In this document: in pieces, positions 12,030 through 20,696 of the stretch
Layout: the number at the start of each line of letters is the position of its first letter
How positions within the stretch are numbered: position 1 is the stretch's first letter
NCBI GenBank assembly: GCA_016716475.1
Contig: JADJWG010000004.1
Location: forward strand, 62,001-126,000
Length of the DNA stretch: 64,000 nt
Source of the DNA: Phycisphaerales bacterium
GTDB taxonomy: Bacteria > Planctomycetota > Phycisphaerae > UBA1845 > Fen-1342
Reading direction: 5' to 3'
The notes under the pieces: generated by a model
The model's input: only the letters and a program-made list of their open reading frames with translations
Databases searched by the model: none
What the model was told of the DNA's origin: nothing
Translations under genes and position numbers: made by a program

Positions 12030-14102
12030 ATGGACGAACTCGCCCACATACGGAATATCGGTATCGCCGCTCATATCGACGCGGGGAAGACGACCACCAC
12101 GGAACGGGTGCTGTATTACAGCGGCGTCATTCACAAGATGGGTGACGTGGACGACGGCACGACCATCACCGATTTTGACGTCGAGGAGCAGCAGCGCGGC
12201 ATTACGATTTACAGTGCCGCGGTCTCGCTGCAATGGCGGGACTGTCGCATCAACCTGATCGACACCCCCGGCCACGTCGATTTCACGGCCGAAGTCGAGC
12301 GCAGTCTGCGCGTGCTGGATGGAGCCGTGGTGGTCTTCGATGCGAAGGAAGGGGTCGAGGCCCAGTCGGAAACCGTCTGGCGCCAGGCCGACAAGTACAA
12401 AGTGCCGCGCATCTGCTTCATCAACAAGATGGACAAGGTCGGGGCCGATTTCGCCCACGCCGTCGCCTCGATCGAGCGGCGACTGGCCGGCCGCCCGATC
12501 CCCATTCAACTGCCGCTCGGGCAGGAAAACACCTTCCGGGGCTACATCGATCTGCTTCGCATGGAAGTGTGTGACTACACCGACAGCGAAGACGGCCGGC
12601 GCTACCAGGTGAGTGCGATTCCGGCGGACCTGCGACCGGCGGCCGAAGCGGCTCGGCACCTGCTGGAAGAGAAGGTGGCCGAACTCGACGAAGCCCTGAT
12701 GCTCAAGTACATCGAGAACGAGCCGTTGACGGAGGCGGAGCTCCGGGCGGCCCTGCGCCGTGGCACGATCACGCGGCAGTGCCAGCCGGTGCTGTGCGGC
12801 TCCTCGCTGAAGTACATGGGGGTGCAGGCGATTCTCGACGCGGTCTGCGATTTTCTGCCAGCGCCGCTCGATGTGCCGCCGATCGAGGCGCACGATCCCG
12901 ACAAGCCGGAGAGGATCATCCGACGGAAGTGCGATCCCAAGGAACCGCTCGCCGCGCTGGTCTTCAAGGTTGTTGCTGAGAGCCATAGCGACCTGCACTT
13001 CATCCGGGTGTACTCCGGCGTGCTCAAGGCCGGCTCGCGTGTTCTCAACGTCGGCCGCCGCAAGAAAGAGAACCTCCCGCAGCTCTTTCGCGTCTTCGCG
13101 AAGCGCCGCGAAAAAGTGACCGAGGCGCACTGCGGTGACATTGTGGCGGCTGTCGGACTGCGGGAGACGCAGACGGGGGACACGCTCTGTGAGAATCGCG
13201 AGCCCGTGCTCCTGGAGCGGATCGAGTTTCCGGAAACGGTCATCAGCATGGCCATCGAGGCCCAGTCGACCGCCGACCGTGACAAGCTTGTGCACGCCCT
13301 GGGCATGCTCTGCCGCAGCGACCCCACCTTCGAATACCGCAACAACGAGGAAACCGGGCAGACGCTCATCTCCGGCATGGGTGAACTGCACCTCGAGGTG
13401 ATGTGTCACCGGTTGGAGCGCGATTTCAAGATCGCAGTCCGGGTCGGCCGGCCGCGGGTCGCCTATCGCGAGGCCATCACGCTGGCCTCACAGGGTGAGG
13501 GGCGGTTCGTACACCAGGCCGGCGGGCGGGCGCAGTTCGCCGTCGTGGTGCTGCGGGTTGAGCCGTTCGAGCCCGGGCCGGGGGAGGAGCACTTCCGCTT
13601 TGTGAATGCACTGCCGGAGGGGCGCATCGCGCCGCACTACCTGCCGGCGATTGAGCAGAGTGTGCGGGCCGCCGGGCGCAGCGGCAACCTCGGCGGCTAC
13701 CCGCTCATCAATGTGAAGGCGACGCTCGTCGACGGGCAGGAGCATCCGACCGACTCCTCCGAGATCGCTTTCGAGAGCGCCGCTGCGCTTGCGTTTCAGC
13801 ACGCCGTCGAGAAGGCCGGTCCTGTCCTGCTCGAACCGATCATGAAGGTTGAAGTCGTCACCCCCGAAGACTACTACGGCGCGATCAATGGCGACCTCAT
13901 GGCGCGGCGCGCCGTGATCACGGCCACCAGCATGCGCGGCCCGAACCACGTCGTGACGGCGGAAGCGCCGCTGTCGAGCATGTTCGGCTACGCGACGCAG
14001 GTCCGTTCGCTCTCGCAGGGCCGCGCGTCGTATGCCATGGAACCCCTGCGGTACGAGCGCATGCCGGACGACCTGGCTCGCAAGGTCCTGGGCGTGGCCT
14101 GA
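12030..14102 (+). CDS. fusA: Elongation factor G, EF-G2/mtEFG2-type (probable ribosome recycling GTPase)
   Basis: 690 residues from ATG 12030 (MDELAHIRNIGIAAHIDAG). The GTPase motifs are AHIDAGKTTTTE (G1), RGITI (G2), DTPGHVDF (G3) and NKMDK (G4), followed by EF-G domains II-V. The G-domain wording, GDVDDGTTITDF, FDAKEGVEAQSETVWRQADK and YKVPRICFINKMDKVGADF, matches the EF-G2 group known from spirochaetes, planctomycetes and mitochondria (mtEFG2/spdEFG2) better than classical EF-G. In Borrelia and mitochondria, EF-G2 works with ribosome recycling factor and EF-G1 does translocation. A separate EF-G1 is therefore expected elsewhere in the genome. The assignment to EF-G2 is from motif recall, not an alignment. 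The gene stands alone, without rpsL, rpsG or tuf. Confidence 0.9.
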   Translation: MDELAHIRNIGIAAHIDAGKTTTTERVLYYSGVIHKMGDVDDGTTITDFDVEEQQRGITIYSAAVSLQWRDCRINLIDTPGHVDFTAEVERSLRVLDGAVVVFDAKEGVEAQSETVWRQADKYKVPRICFINKMDKVGADFAHAVASIERRLAGRPIPIQLPLGQENTFRGYIDLLRMEVCDYTDSEDGRRYQVSAIPADLRPAAEAARHLLEEKVAELDEALMLKYIENEPLTEAELRAALRRGTITRQCQPVLCGSSLKYMGVQAILDAVCDFLPAPLDVPPIEAHDPDKPERIIRRKCDPKEPLAALVFKVVAESHSDLHFIRVYSGVLKAGSRVLNVGRRKKENLPQLFRVFAKRREKVTEAHCGDIVAAVGLRETQTGDTLCENREPVLLERIEFPETVISMAIEAQSTADRDKLVHALGMLCRSDPTFEYRNNEETGQTLISGMGELHLEVMCHRLERDFKIAVRVGRPRVAYREAITLASQGEGRFVHQAGGRAQFAVVVLRVEPFEPGPGEEHFRFVNALPEGRIAPHYLPAIEQSVRAAGRSGNLGGYPLINVKATLVDGQEHPTDSSEIAFESAAALAFQHAVEKAGPVLLEPIMKVEVVTPEDYYGAINGDLMARRAVITATSMRGPNHVVTAEAPLSSMFGYATQVRSLSQGRASYAMEPLRYERMPDDLARKVLGVA

Positions 14103-14110
14103 GCAGCCCC

Positions 14111-15394
14111 GTGACACCGTTCTTTGACCCGCACACCACACCCGCCGACGTGGCCATCGTAGGCGCTGGGGCCGCCGGTCTCGCGACTGCGATCTTCGCG
14201 GGGCGGGCGCGCCGCGGGTTGCGCATCGTGGCACTCGATGGTGCGGCACAACTCGGCGCGAAGATCCTCGTCGCCGGTGGCGGGCGGTGCAATGTCACAA
14301 ACGTGTGCGTGACGCCGCAGGATTACTACGGCGGCAATCCCCACCTGCTGCGGCGGGTGCTTGCGGCGTTTCCGGCGGACCGCACGCGCGCGTTCTTCGA
14401 GGAACTCGGGGTGGGTCTGCATGAGGAGGAATACGGCAAGCTCTTCCCCCATTCCAACCGCGCCCGCACCGTGCTCGACGCCCTGTTGCGCGAAGCGCAG
14501 CGCCTGGGTGTCATCCTTCTCACGCGGCACCGGGTGCGCAGCGTTCGGCCGGCGGCACGGGGTTTCGCGCTGGAGGTTGACGTGGGCGGTCCATCCGCGT
14601 GGCAGCGACAGACGCTGAGTGCCCGCCGGGTTGTACTCGCAACCGGCGGCCTCTCGCTGCCGAAGACCGGCAGCGACGGAGCCGGCTACGGCTTCGCCCG
14701 CACGCTGGGGCATAGTGTGACACCGACCACCCCGGCCCTCGACCCCCTGCTGCTGGCGGGCGACCTGCACGCTGAACTCTCCGGCATTGCCCATGAGGTG
14801 GAACTCACCTTTCGGCCTGCGGATGGCAAACCCACGCGCATCGCCGGTCCGCTGCTCTGGACGCACTTCGGCATCAGCGGTCCGGCCGCACTCAACGTCT
14901 CCCGCTTCTGCAATCGAGCCCGGAGCGCGGACCACCCATTTACGCTGACTGCGAGCTTTCTTGATACCGCGGATTTCCAGGCGGCCGAACAACGCCTGCT
15001 GGAATGTAGTCGCGGTCAGCCGCGGACCGCCCTGCATAACGTCCTCGCGCAGTGGTTGCCGGCGCGCCTGGCGGCGGCTTTGCCCACCGCACTCCAGCTT
15101 CCCGGCCAGTCTCCGCTGGCACAGGTCACGCGCGACATGCGGCGGCGTTTGGCGCACGCGCTGACGGCCTGGCCGCTGCCGGTCATTGGGTCGCGTGGTT
15201 ACAAGTATGCCGAAGTTACGGCCGGCGGGGTCCCGCTGACCGAGATCGACGCGGCGACGATGGCTTCGCGACTCTGCCCGGGGTTGTACCTCGTGGGCGA
15301 GCTTCTCGACGTGGATGGCCGGATCGGGGGGTTCAACTTCCAATGGGCTTGGTCGAGTGGCTGGGTGGCGGGGCATGCCGTGGCCGAGCCGTAG
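14111..15394 (+). CDS. NAD(P)/FAD-dependent oxidoreductase, HI0933/YhiN family
   Basis: 427 residues from GTG 14111, eight bases after the EF-G2 stop. The FAD dinucleotide motif VAIVGAGAAGLATAIFAGR lies near residue 14. The family signature GAKILVAGGGRCNVTN follows, then HEEEYGKLFPHSNRA, VVLATGGLSLPKTGSDGAGY and, at the end, ITxxG-like VTAGGVPLTEID and GLYLVGELLDVDGRIGGF(N)FQWAW. This is the complete YhiN/BaiN-like architecture of three domains. Most members have unknown substrates; BaiN is proposed to reduce bile-acid intermediates in gut bacteria, which does not inform this organism. The product is probably a cytoplasmic flavoprotein reductase. It ends 3 bases from the convergent lpxK gene, so no terminator separates them. 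Confidence 0.9.
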   Translation: MTPFFDPHTTPADVAIVGAGAAGLATAIFAGRARRGLRIVALDGAAQLGAKILVAGGGRCNVTNVCVTPQDYYGGNPHLLRRVLAAFPADRTRAFFEELGVGLHEEEYGKLFPHSNRARTVLDALLREAQRLGVILLTRHRVRSVRPAARGFALEVDVGGPSAWQRQTLSARRVVLATGGLSLPKTGSDGAGYGFARTLGHSVTPTTPALDPLLLAGDLHAELSGIAHEVELTFRPADGKPTRIAGPLLWTHFGISGPAALNVSRFCNRARSADHPFTLTASFLDTADFQAAEQRLLECSRGQPRTALHNVLAQWLPARLAAALPTALQLPGQSPLAQVTRDMRRRLAHALTAWPLPVIGSRGYKYAEVTAGGVPLTEIDAATMASRLCPGLYLVGELLDVDGRIGGFNFQWAWSSGWVAGHAVAEP

Positions 15395-15397
15395 CCG

Positions 15398-16420
15398 TTA
15401 TGGCTTGAGTTGGGTGGCGCAGACAGCGGAAAGGCGCACCTTGAGTGCATCGCTCCCCGCGCGCAAGACGGTGTGCGCCTCCAGGTAGTACAGCGGCGGC
15501 GCGTCCACAGGCCAAAGCGCCTCCAGCTTGCCCCAGTCTTTGCGCGTCGTGATCACGGCGCCGGCGGCTATGCGCTGCGCCGCCGTGCGCAGGTGGCGCA
15601 CATCCATGGCCGTGTAAGGATGATGATCCGCGAAGGTGCGGACTTCGACCGGCTGGCCGGCCTGCTCCGCCAGCATGGCCCGAAAACTCGTCGGGTTCCC
15701 GACGCCGCAGACCCCCAGCACCGGCTGGCGACGCAGCGTCTCCAGCGGATGGCGCTGACCGTTCCGCGCTACCAGTGCGCCGGGTGCGACCTCCGCGACG
15801 AGCAGTAAGGCGTCCGTGTGGCGTCGCAGAAGTGGGAGAATGTGCGTCTCGATGACCGTCGCATCCTGCTGGTTCGCACGCGTGAGCACGAGGAGTTGCG
15901 CCCGGCGCAGGGCCGGCAGTGGTTCACGCAGGCGCCCGGCGGGGAGCAGCCGGCCGCCGCCGAAGGGCCGCAATGCGTCGCACAGCACGATGTCCAGGTC
16001 ACGTGCGAGGCGGCGGTGCTGGAAACCATCGTCAAGCACCAGCACGTCGGCCGCGAATTTCATCACCGCCTGCCGCGCGCCAACCACGCGGTCTGCGTTG
16101 ACCACCACGGGGATCTCCGGCAGCGCCGCGCGGAACTCGAGCACTTCGTCGGCCTCCGTGGACGTCGTGCGGCCATAGCCGCGGGTCAGGATCGCGGGCC
16201 GGTGACCAAGTGCGCGGAGCTGCTGGACAAGCAGGATTACGAAAGGCGTTTTGCCGGTTCCGCCCGTCGTGAGGTTGCCGACGCTGATCACCGGTACTCC
16301 GGCGCGGTGCACGTGCCGCGGGTCGTCGTACCAGCGGTTGCGCAACCGGACCGCCAGCCCGTAGGCCCACGCGAGTGGCGCCAGCGCCGGCGCTCCGAGA
16401 TACGGTCGGTCGTCCAGCAC
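15398..16420 (-). CDS. lpxK: Tetraacyldisaccharide 4'-kinase (lipid A biosynthesis)
   Basis: 340 residues from GTG 16420. A short N-terminal hydrophobic segment (ALAPLAWAYGLAVRL) is the membrane-dipping helix of LpxK. The P-loop is GNLTTGGTGKT (residues 48-58). LTRGYGR, ADEVLEF, the Walker B-like VLVLDDGFQHRRLARDLDI and TTRKDWGKL follow, all standard for the family. The enzyme phosphorylates the 4' position of the lipid A disaccharide at the inner membrane. Together with kdsB at 21.8 kb it argues that the cell makes a KDO-lipid A core. The upstream neighbour on this strand is a sugar epimerase, 63 bases away, so the two may be co-transcribed. Confidence 0.95.
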   Translation of the reverse strand: MLDDRPYLGAPALAPLAWAYGLAVRLRNRWYDDPRHVHRAGVPVISVGNLTTGGTGKTPFVILLVQQLRALGHRPAILTRGYGRTTSTEADEVLEFRAALPEIPVVVNADRVVGARQAVMKFAADVLVLDDGFQHRRLARDLDIVLCDALRPFGGGRLLPAGRLREPLPALRRAQLLVLTRANQQDATVIETHILPLLRRHTDALLLVAEVAPGALVARNGQRHPLETLRRQPVLGVCGVGNPTSFRAMLAEQAGQPVEVRTFADHHPYTAMDVRHLRTAAQRIAAGAVITTRKDWGKLEALWPVDAPPLYYLEAHTVLRAGSDALKVRLSAVCATQLKP

Positions 16421-16483
16421 TCAGTCCTCGGTGGGTGCCGCCGGCAGAGAGCCCGCCTCCCGCCGGCCCACACCTGCGGCCGG

Positions 16484-17419
16484 TCAACCCAGCTTCAGGT
16501 AGCCGTGCTCGCGCTGCCATTCAATCGACCGGGGTACGCCGGCGGAGAGCGGCGTCTGCGGTTCGTAGCCGAGCAGGTTGCGGGCCTTGCTGATGTCAGC
16601 CACGTAGCGCGTGACTTCGCCGGCCCGGGCCGGCTCGTAGCGCACATTCGGTTCGATGCGCAGCGCCAACGCAATCAGATTGACGAGATCGACCAGCGTC
16701 GCGCCCTGTCCGCAGGCGAGGTTGATCGTCTCCTCGTTCACGCGACCCGCCACAACCGCGTCGATCCCGCTGATCACGCCGGCGGCACAGTCATCAACAT
16801 AGGTGAAGTCGAGCACTTTGTTCCGGCCGAAGACAACGATCGGCTCGCCGGCCGCGATCCGCCGGATGAAGAGTGGAATGACGCGTTCCATGCGATCGAT
16901 GTCGCAGTCATAGCGTCCGTAAACGTTGCTGAAACGGAAGACGAGGTACGGTAGTTGATAGCACTGCGCATAGGAGTAGATGAAGGCCTCGCCCGCGATC
17001 TTCGAGGCACTGTAGGGACTTTCGGCGACGACGAAATCGGCATGCGACTCTTCGGTTACGTGCCGGGTGATGTCGCCATACACTTCGCGCGAGCTGCCGA
17101 AGATGATCGGCACTTTGTTCCGACGACAGAACTCCAGTGCGCGGAAGCACATCGTCACGTTTTCCATGGCGCGATCGGGCTGTTCGACCAGCTCAAACAC
17201 CTTGGCGTGCGCTGCCAGGTGCACGACGATGTCAAACGGTCCCGTGACTGGCAGCGGCTCCTTCGGGTGCGCCTGGAGATCGGCCAACACGGTCGGAATG
17301 CGATCCGTCCACGTGTTCGGCCGAATGTCGATCCCGACCACCTCGTCACCGCGCTCCTGAAGCTTCAGCCCGAGGTTGGTGCCGATCTGGCCACTCGAAC
17401 CGGTGATGAGAACGCGCAT
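16484..17419 (-). CDS. NAD-dependent nucleotide-sugar epimerase/dehydratase (extended SDR)
   Basis: 311 residues from ATG 17419 (MRVLITGSSGQIGTNLG). The N-terminal glycine motif GSSGQIG, VVHLAAHAKVFE, the catalytic Ser in IIFGSSREVYGD and the YxxxK pair in SPYSASKIAGE are all intact, followed by VFRFSNVYG and VLDFTYVDDCA. This is a complete extended short-chain dehydrogenase of the GalE/RmlB-like class. It should interconvert or dehydrate an NDP-sugar in the cytoplasm. The exact substrate is not readable from motifs. Placement upstream of lpxK suggests use in LPS or surface glycan synthesis. It is divergent from the Nudix-like gene. Confidence 0.9.
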   Translation of the reverse strand: MRVLITGSSGQIGTNLGLKLQERGDEVVGIDIRPNTWTDRIPTVLADLQAHPKEPLPVTGPFDIVVHLAAHAKVFELVEQPDRAMENVTMCFRALEFCRRNKVPIIFGSSREVYGDITRHVTEESHADFVVAESPYSASKIAGEAFIYSYAQCYQLPYLVFRFSNVYGRYDCDIDRMERVIPLFIRRIAAGEPIVVFGRNKVLDFTYVDDCAAGVISGIDAVVAGRVNEETINLACGQGATLVDLVNLIALALRIEPNVRYEPARAGEVTRYVADISKARNLLGYEPQTPLSAGVPRSIEWQREHGYLKLG

Positions 17420-17522
17420 GCTGACTCCCAGTGCCGAGGTGGGCAGGGACTGGCAGGCAGCCCGCGGCGGCCCGAAACCGGTCCTTGCACCGACCGTCGG
17501 CCGGGTTGTACCGTGGGCGCTT

Positions 17523-17936
17523 GTGAACCGTCAACGCACATCCCACGCGCACGAGCTGCGCCTCGTACTCCGCCGATGCGACGGAGCGGTACTGCTCACG
17601 GCTCAGCAGGAGACGGGGGGTTGGCAGTTTCCCGGTGGGCCGGTTGAGCCATTACTGTTGCCGGTTGACGCCGCCAGCCGGCTCTGCCGGGAATCCCTCG
17701 GGCTGGCACCCACTGAATGGATTGAGGAAGGTAGTTTCCGCTGCGATACCGCGGCGGGGCGCCGGGTCATTCTTGTGTGTGTGGCGAAGGTCGCGGCGGA
17801 CACGGCACTCCCGCTCGCCGGCGGCAATCTGGCGTGGTGGTTCGTGGAGCAGTTGGCGGGGGTACCGCTCGAGCCCGCCTCGCGCGAGATCGCCCACCGG
17901 CTGCCGGCCTCAGATGCGCCCGAGTGCCCGTGGTAA
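17523..17936 (+). CDS. Nudix-fold protein with degraded catalytic box
   Basis: 137 residues from GTG 17523; an upstream in-frame ATG (17376) would overlap the divergent epimerase and is less likely. The fold landmark GGWQFPGGPVEP is typical of Nudix hydrolases, and AASRLCRESLGL aligns with the end of the Nudix box. In the REUxEExGU part, Arg and Gly-Leu are kept but the first Glu is Leu and one of the Glu pair is Ser (RLCRESLGL). Metal binding is therefore probably impaired. It may bind a nucleotide or metabolite without hydrolysing it, or be decaying. No strong ribosome binding site is seen. The downstream PilZ-REC-Hpt gene begins 76 bases later on the same strand. Confidence 0.6.
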   Translation: MNRQRTSHAHELRLVLRRCDGAVLLTAQQETGGWQFPGGPVEPLLLPVDAASRLCRESLGLAPTEWIEEGSFRCDTAAGRRVILVCVAKVAADTALPLAGGNLAWWFVEQLAGVPLEPASREIAHRLPASDAPECPW

Positions 17937-18012
17937 ACACGGGACCGATTCCCTGCCGATAGTCACGGAACGGGGCGCGGCGGTCGCGCCGTGCTTGGCT
18001 TGAGAACACGGT

Positions 18013-19200
18013 ATGACTCCGGCATCCTCTCCCCGGCCACCGCAGCGCATTGACGCCAAGCGCCTCGGTCAGTGGCTCGACCAGCTAGACCGGGAGTCCG
18101 GTGAAGGTCTGCTGGGTGAGAAGCGCCGCGGTGACCGCTTTCGCTACCGGGCAGCCGCGATCACGATCGAATTGCCGCCTTCCGGGTCGAGCACACTCCG
18201 AGATTCGGAGGGTTCGCAACTGGTCACGGCCACGCCGCGCAACCTCAGCAAGTTCGGGATCGCACTGCTCGTCGAGTACTTCGTGTACCCCGGCACGAGT
18301 TGTGCAGTCTGGCTTTGCGGCCCCCATGGACACACGGAGCGGATCTCTGGTCGCGTGATCCGCTGTCGATATATCCTGGGTTCCGGCTGTCTGCACGAAG
18401 TCGGCGTACGCTTCGCCCGCCCGATCGATGTGAGCATCTTCACGCATGAGGCCGTGCGGTTGAAGGTGGTGGTCATGGACAGCACGTCGGATGGTCGGCG
18501 GCTTCTTGCAGGGCTCCTCGACGGGGAACATGTTGAACTGCACTTCGCGACCACAGTTTCCGAGGCGCTCGAGGCATTCGGGGGAGATCCGGACCTCGTA
18601 CTGCTCGAGCTGGATGATGTGGACCGGGATGCCCTCGCGGTCGCCGAGCACCTGCGGGTGGATGGCTACCTCGGACCGATCGTTGGATTGACGGCCCAGG
18701 CCGGCGAGCAGACCCCCTTGCGTTGTGCCGAGGCCGGGGTGACGGGCTACCTCGCGAAACCAATCGTCGCGGAGGACCTCCGGTTGCTGCTGGGTTCATT
18801 GCGCGCCGCACCGGTGGTCAGCACCGTGGCACACGATCAGGCCATGGCGGCGCTCGTGGATAACTATATCGTGCAACTGCGTGGCTGGGTGCGCGAGTTG
18901 GCCCTCGCACACGACCAGGACGACCATGTGGCCGCCGCTGCGCTGGCCCAGAAGCTGCGCGGTACGGCGGGTTCATACGGTTTTGGAGTCATCAGCGAAG
19001 AGGCCGCGTTTCTCGAAGCGGCCCTCGCGGCTGAGCGCCCCGCGGAAGAAATCCGCGCGGCCATTCGCAGTGTGCTGCACCTGTGCCGCCGGGCCCGACC
19101 GGCGCCGAACCCCCTGGATACGCTCACCACCATCCGGTCCCCATCCTTTGCTCCGAGCATCACTGCCGCAGACGGCGCGGGACCACCTCGGCCGAACTGA
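18013..19200 (+). CDS. PilZ - receiver - Hpt domain protein with substituted phospho-sites
   Basis: 395 residues from ATG 18013. An N-terminal PilZ domain covers about 38-142, with the RxxxR-like RRGDRFRYR, NLSKFG in place of the D/NxSxxG motif and VGVRF at its end; PilZ domains bind cyclic-di-GMP. A receiver domain covers about 152-265 (LKVVVMDSTSDG, GLTAQAG, GYLAKPI). Its acidic pocket has one Asp, and the phospho-acceptor position is Glu199 (VLLELDD) instead of Asp. A helical domain at about 280-350 resembles Hpt, but the phospho-His of AHTLKG-type motifs is Gln313 (LAQKLRGTAGSYGF). The protein therefore looks unable to join a phosphorelay in the normal way. Glu can mimic phospho-Asp, so a constitutive state is possible. 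It may connect cyclic-di-GMP with a partner protein. No DNA-binding or catalytic domain is present. Confidence 0.8.
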   Translation: MTPASSPRPPQRIDAKRLGQWLDQLDRESGEGLLGEKRRGDRFRYRAAAITIELPPSGSSTLRDSEGSQLVTATPRNLSKFGIALLVEYFVYPGTSCAVWLCGPHGHTERISGRVIRCRYILGSGCLHEVGVRFARPIDVSIFTHEAVRLKVVVMDSTSDGRRLLAGLLDGEHVELHFATTVSEALEAFGGDPDLVLLELDDVDRDALAVAEHLRVDGYLGPIVGLTAQAGEQTPLRCAEAGVTGYLAKPIVAEDLRLLLGSLRAAPVVSTVAHDQAMAALVDNYIVQLRGWVRELALAHDQDDHVAAAALAQKLRGTAGSYGFGVISEEAAFLEAALAAERPAEEIRAAIRSVLHLCRRARPAPNPLDTLTTIRSPSFAPSITAADGAGPPRPN

Positions 19201-19222
19201 GTCGTGTGGCTGTGAGGCGCGG

Positions 19223-20104
19223 TTACCCTTGCCCGCCGAACCAGCCGCCGTACCACATGCCGAGCACGATCAACCCCAGCACGACGCGGTACACCGCGAA
19301 CGCGGTGAAGCGATAGCGCTTTACGAATCCGATGAAACCCGCAATGACGAGCAGTGCGACCAGGAAGGACACGGCGCACCCGAGCAGCAGAATGAGGACA
19401 TCGTCCCCGCGCAGTTCAGCTCCGTGTGCCAGCAACTTCTTGGCCGCGGCGCCGACCATCACCGGAATTGCCAGGTAGAATGAGAACTCGGTTGCGACGC
19501 GCGGCGTCAGTCCCAGCGTCATACCCCCCATGATGGTGGCGCCCGAGCGAGAGACCCCTGGCACCATGCTGAGGCACTGGATCACGCCGATCCAGAAGGC
19601 CTGTTTGAGCGTGATATGCTCTAACTCCTGCGGTACCTCCTTGCGGCACCGCCGGTCGATCCATTCCATGACACCGGCACCGAGGATCAGGGCCGCGGCC
19701 ACCGCCGCCGGCTGCGATTCGAGCGGATCGAGGTAGTCCTTGAAGGCCAGCGCGAGAATCGTGGTCGGCACCATCGCGACCAATAGCTTCACCAGGATGT
19801 GATTTTTCCACTCGGTCCGGATGACGTGCCAGGCGCGCGGTCCCGCCTGCAATCCCGGCGTGGCCTGCCAGCGTGTTGTCAGCGGCCTGAAGGTGCGCTG
19901 CCAGAGGTCGCGCCAGAAGTACACGATCACCGCCATGATCGCCGCGAACTGACTCACCCAGAGCAGCACGTTCCACGGTCTCGCCGTGGCATCAACTCCC
20001 AGCAGCGGCATGGCGATGACAAGGTGCCCGGTGCTGGACACCGGCACGAACTCCGTCAGTCCTTCGATGATGCCGAGCACGATCGCGTTGAAGATATCGC
20101 GCAC
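19223..20104 (-). CDS. uppP: Undecaprenyl-diphosphatase UppP (BacA)
   Basis: 293 residues from ATG 20104 with about eight hydrophobic segments. The two active-site motifs are present: EGLTEFVPVSSTGH near residue 14 and PGVSRSGATI in the second half. The enzyme removes the terminal phosphate of undecaprenyl diphosphate, regenerating the lipid carrier for cell wall, O-antigen and exopolysaccharide precursors. It is convergent with the PilZ-REC-Hpt gene and is the last gene of a run pgsA-pgpA-uppP, with 34 bases between pgpA and uppP. All three act on membrane lipid phosphates. Confidence 0.96.
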   Translation of the reverse strand: MRDIFNAIVLGIIEGLTEFVPVSSTGHLVIAMPLLGVDATARPWNVLLWVSQFAAIMAVIVYFWRDLWQRTFRPLTTRWQATPGLQAGPRAWHVIRTEWKNHILVKLLVAMVPTTILALAFKDYLDPLESQPAAVAAALILGAGVMEWIDRRCRKEVPQELEHITLKQAFWIGVIQCLSMVPGVSRSGATIMGGMTLGLTPRVATEFSFYLAIPVMVGAAAKKLLAHGAELRGDDVLILLLGCAVSFLVALLVIAGFIGFVKRYRFTAFAVYRVVLGLIVLGMWYGGWFGGQG

Positions 20105-20138
20105 CTAATACGCTCCTTGCGCGCTGGTAACCCGCCTA

Positions 20139-20696
20139 TCAGCCGATCTGCTGCAGCCCGAACCAGCCCGCCGCCGGTGTCAGTCGCCAGAGTGCCTGTC
20201 CGACGAGATTGGCGTACACCCCCGCGGCCAGATCATCCAACAGGATGCCCCATCCAAGCGGCAGACTTTCGAGTTGGCGCGCCGGGGGCGGCTTGAGGAC
20301 ATCGAATATTCGGAACAGCAGAAACTGACCGCCCACGACTGCCGCCAACGCGTACACGTCCGCGCCAGCCGCGAGGGGCAGAACCAACAGCGCTACCCAT
20401 TGGCCAGCGAACTCGTCCAGGACGAAGGGTTTCGGATCGGAGCGTCCGAACCGTGCCACCGCCCAGGCCCCCCATCGGATCGACAGCACACACGCGACCG
20501 CGATCCCTCCGAGTGTGAACAGCTCCAGGACCGCCCGTGACACGCTCCCCGCCGCGAAGATGAACCACAGCGGCGCGAACAGGACCACCGCCACCGCTGA
20601 GCCCCAAGTCCCCGAGGCGATCGGTGCAAAGCCGCTCCCAAGCACCGTAATACAAAGAGTGCGTAGGGTATCACGGCCACCCGGGCCTGCCGTCAT
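20139..20696 (-). CDS. pgpA: Phosphatidylglycerophosphatase A
   Basis: 185 residues from ATG 20696; its start overlaps the pgsA stop by 4 bases, implying translational coupling. The N-terminal GSGFAPIASGTWGS is the hallmark GxxPxApGTxGS motif, VLDEFAGQWVAL is the second conserved segment, and FRIFDVLKPPPARQLE plus GWGILLDDLAAGVYANL close the family pattern. It dephosphorylates phosphatidylglycerophosphate to phosphatidylglycerol, the step after PgsA. Four hydrophobic segments place it in the inner membrane. Confidence 0.94.
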   Translation of the reverse strand: MTAGPGGRDTLRTLCITVLGSGFAPIASGTWGSAVAVVLFAPLWFIFAAGSVSRAVLELFTLGGIAVACVLSIRWGAWAVARFGRSDPKPFVLDEFAGQWVALLVLPLAAGADVYALAAVVGGQFLLFRIFDVLKPPPARQLESLPLGWGILLDDLAAGVYANLVGQALWRLTPAAGWFGLQQIG

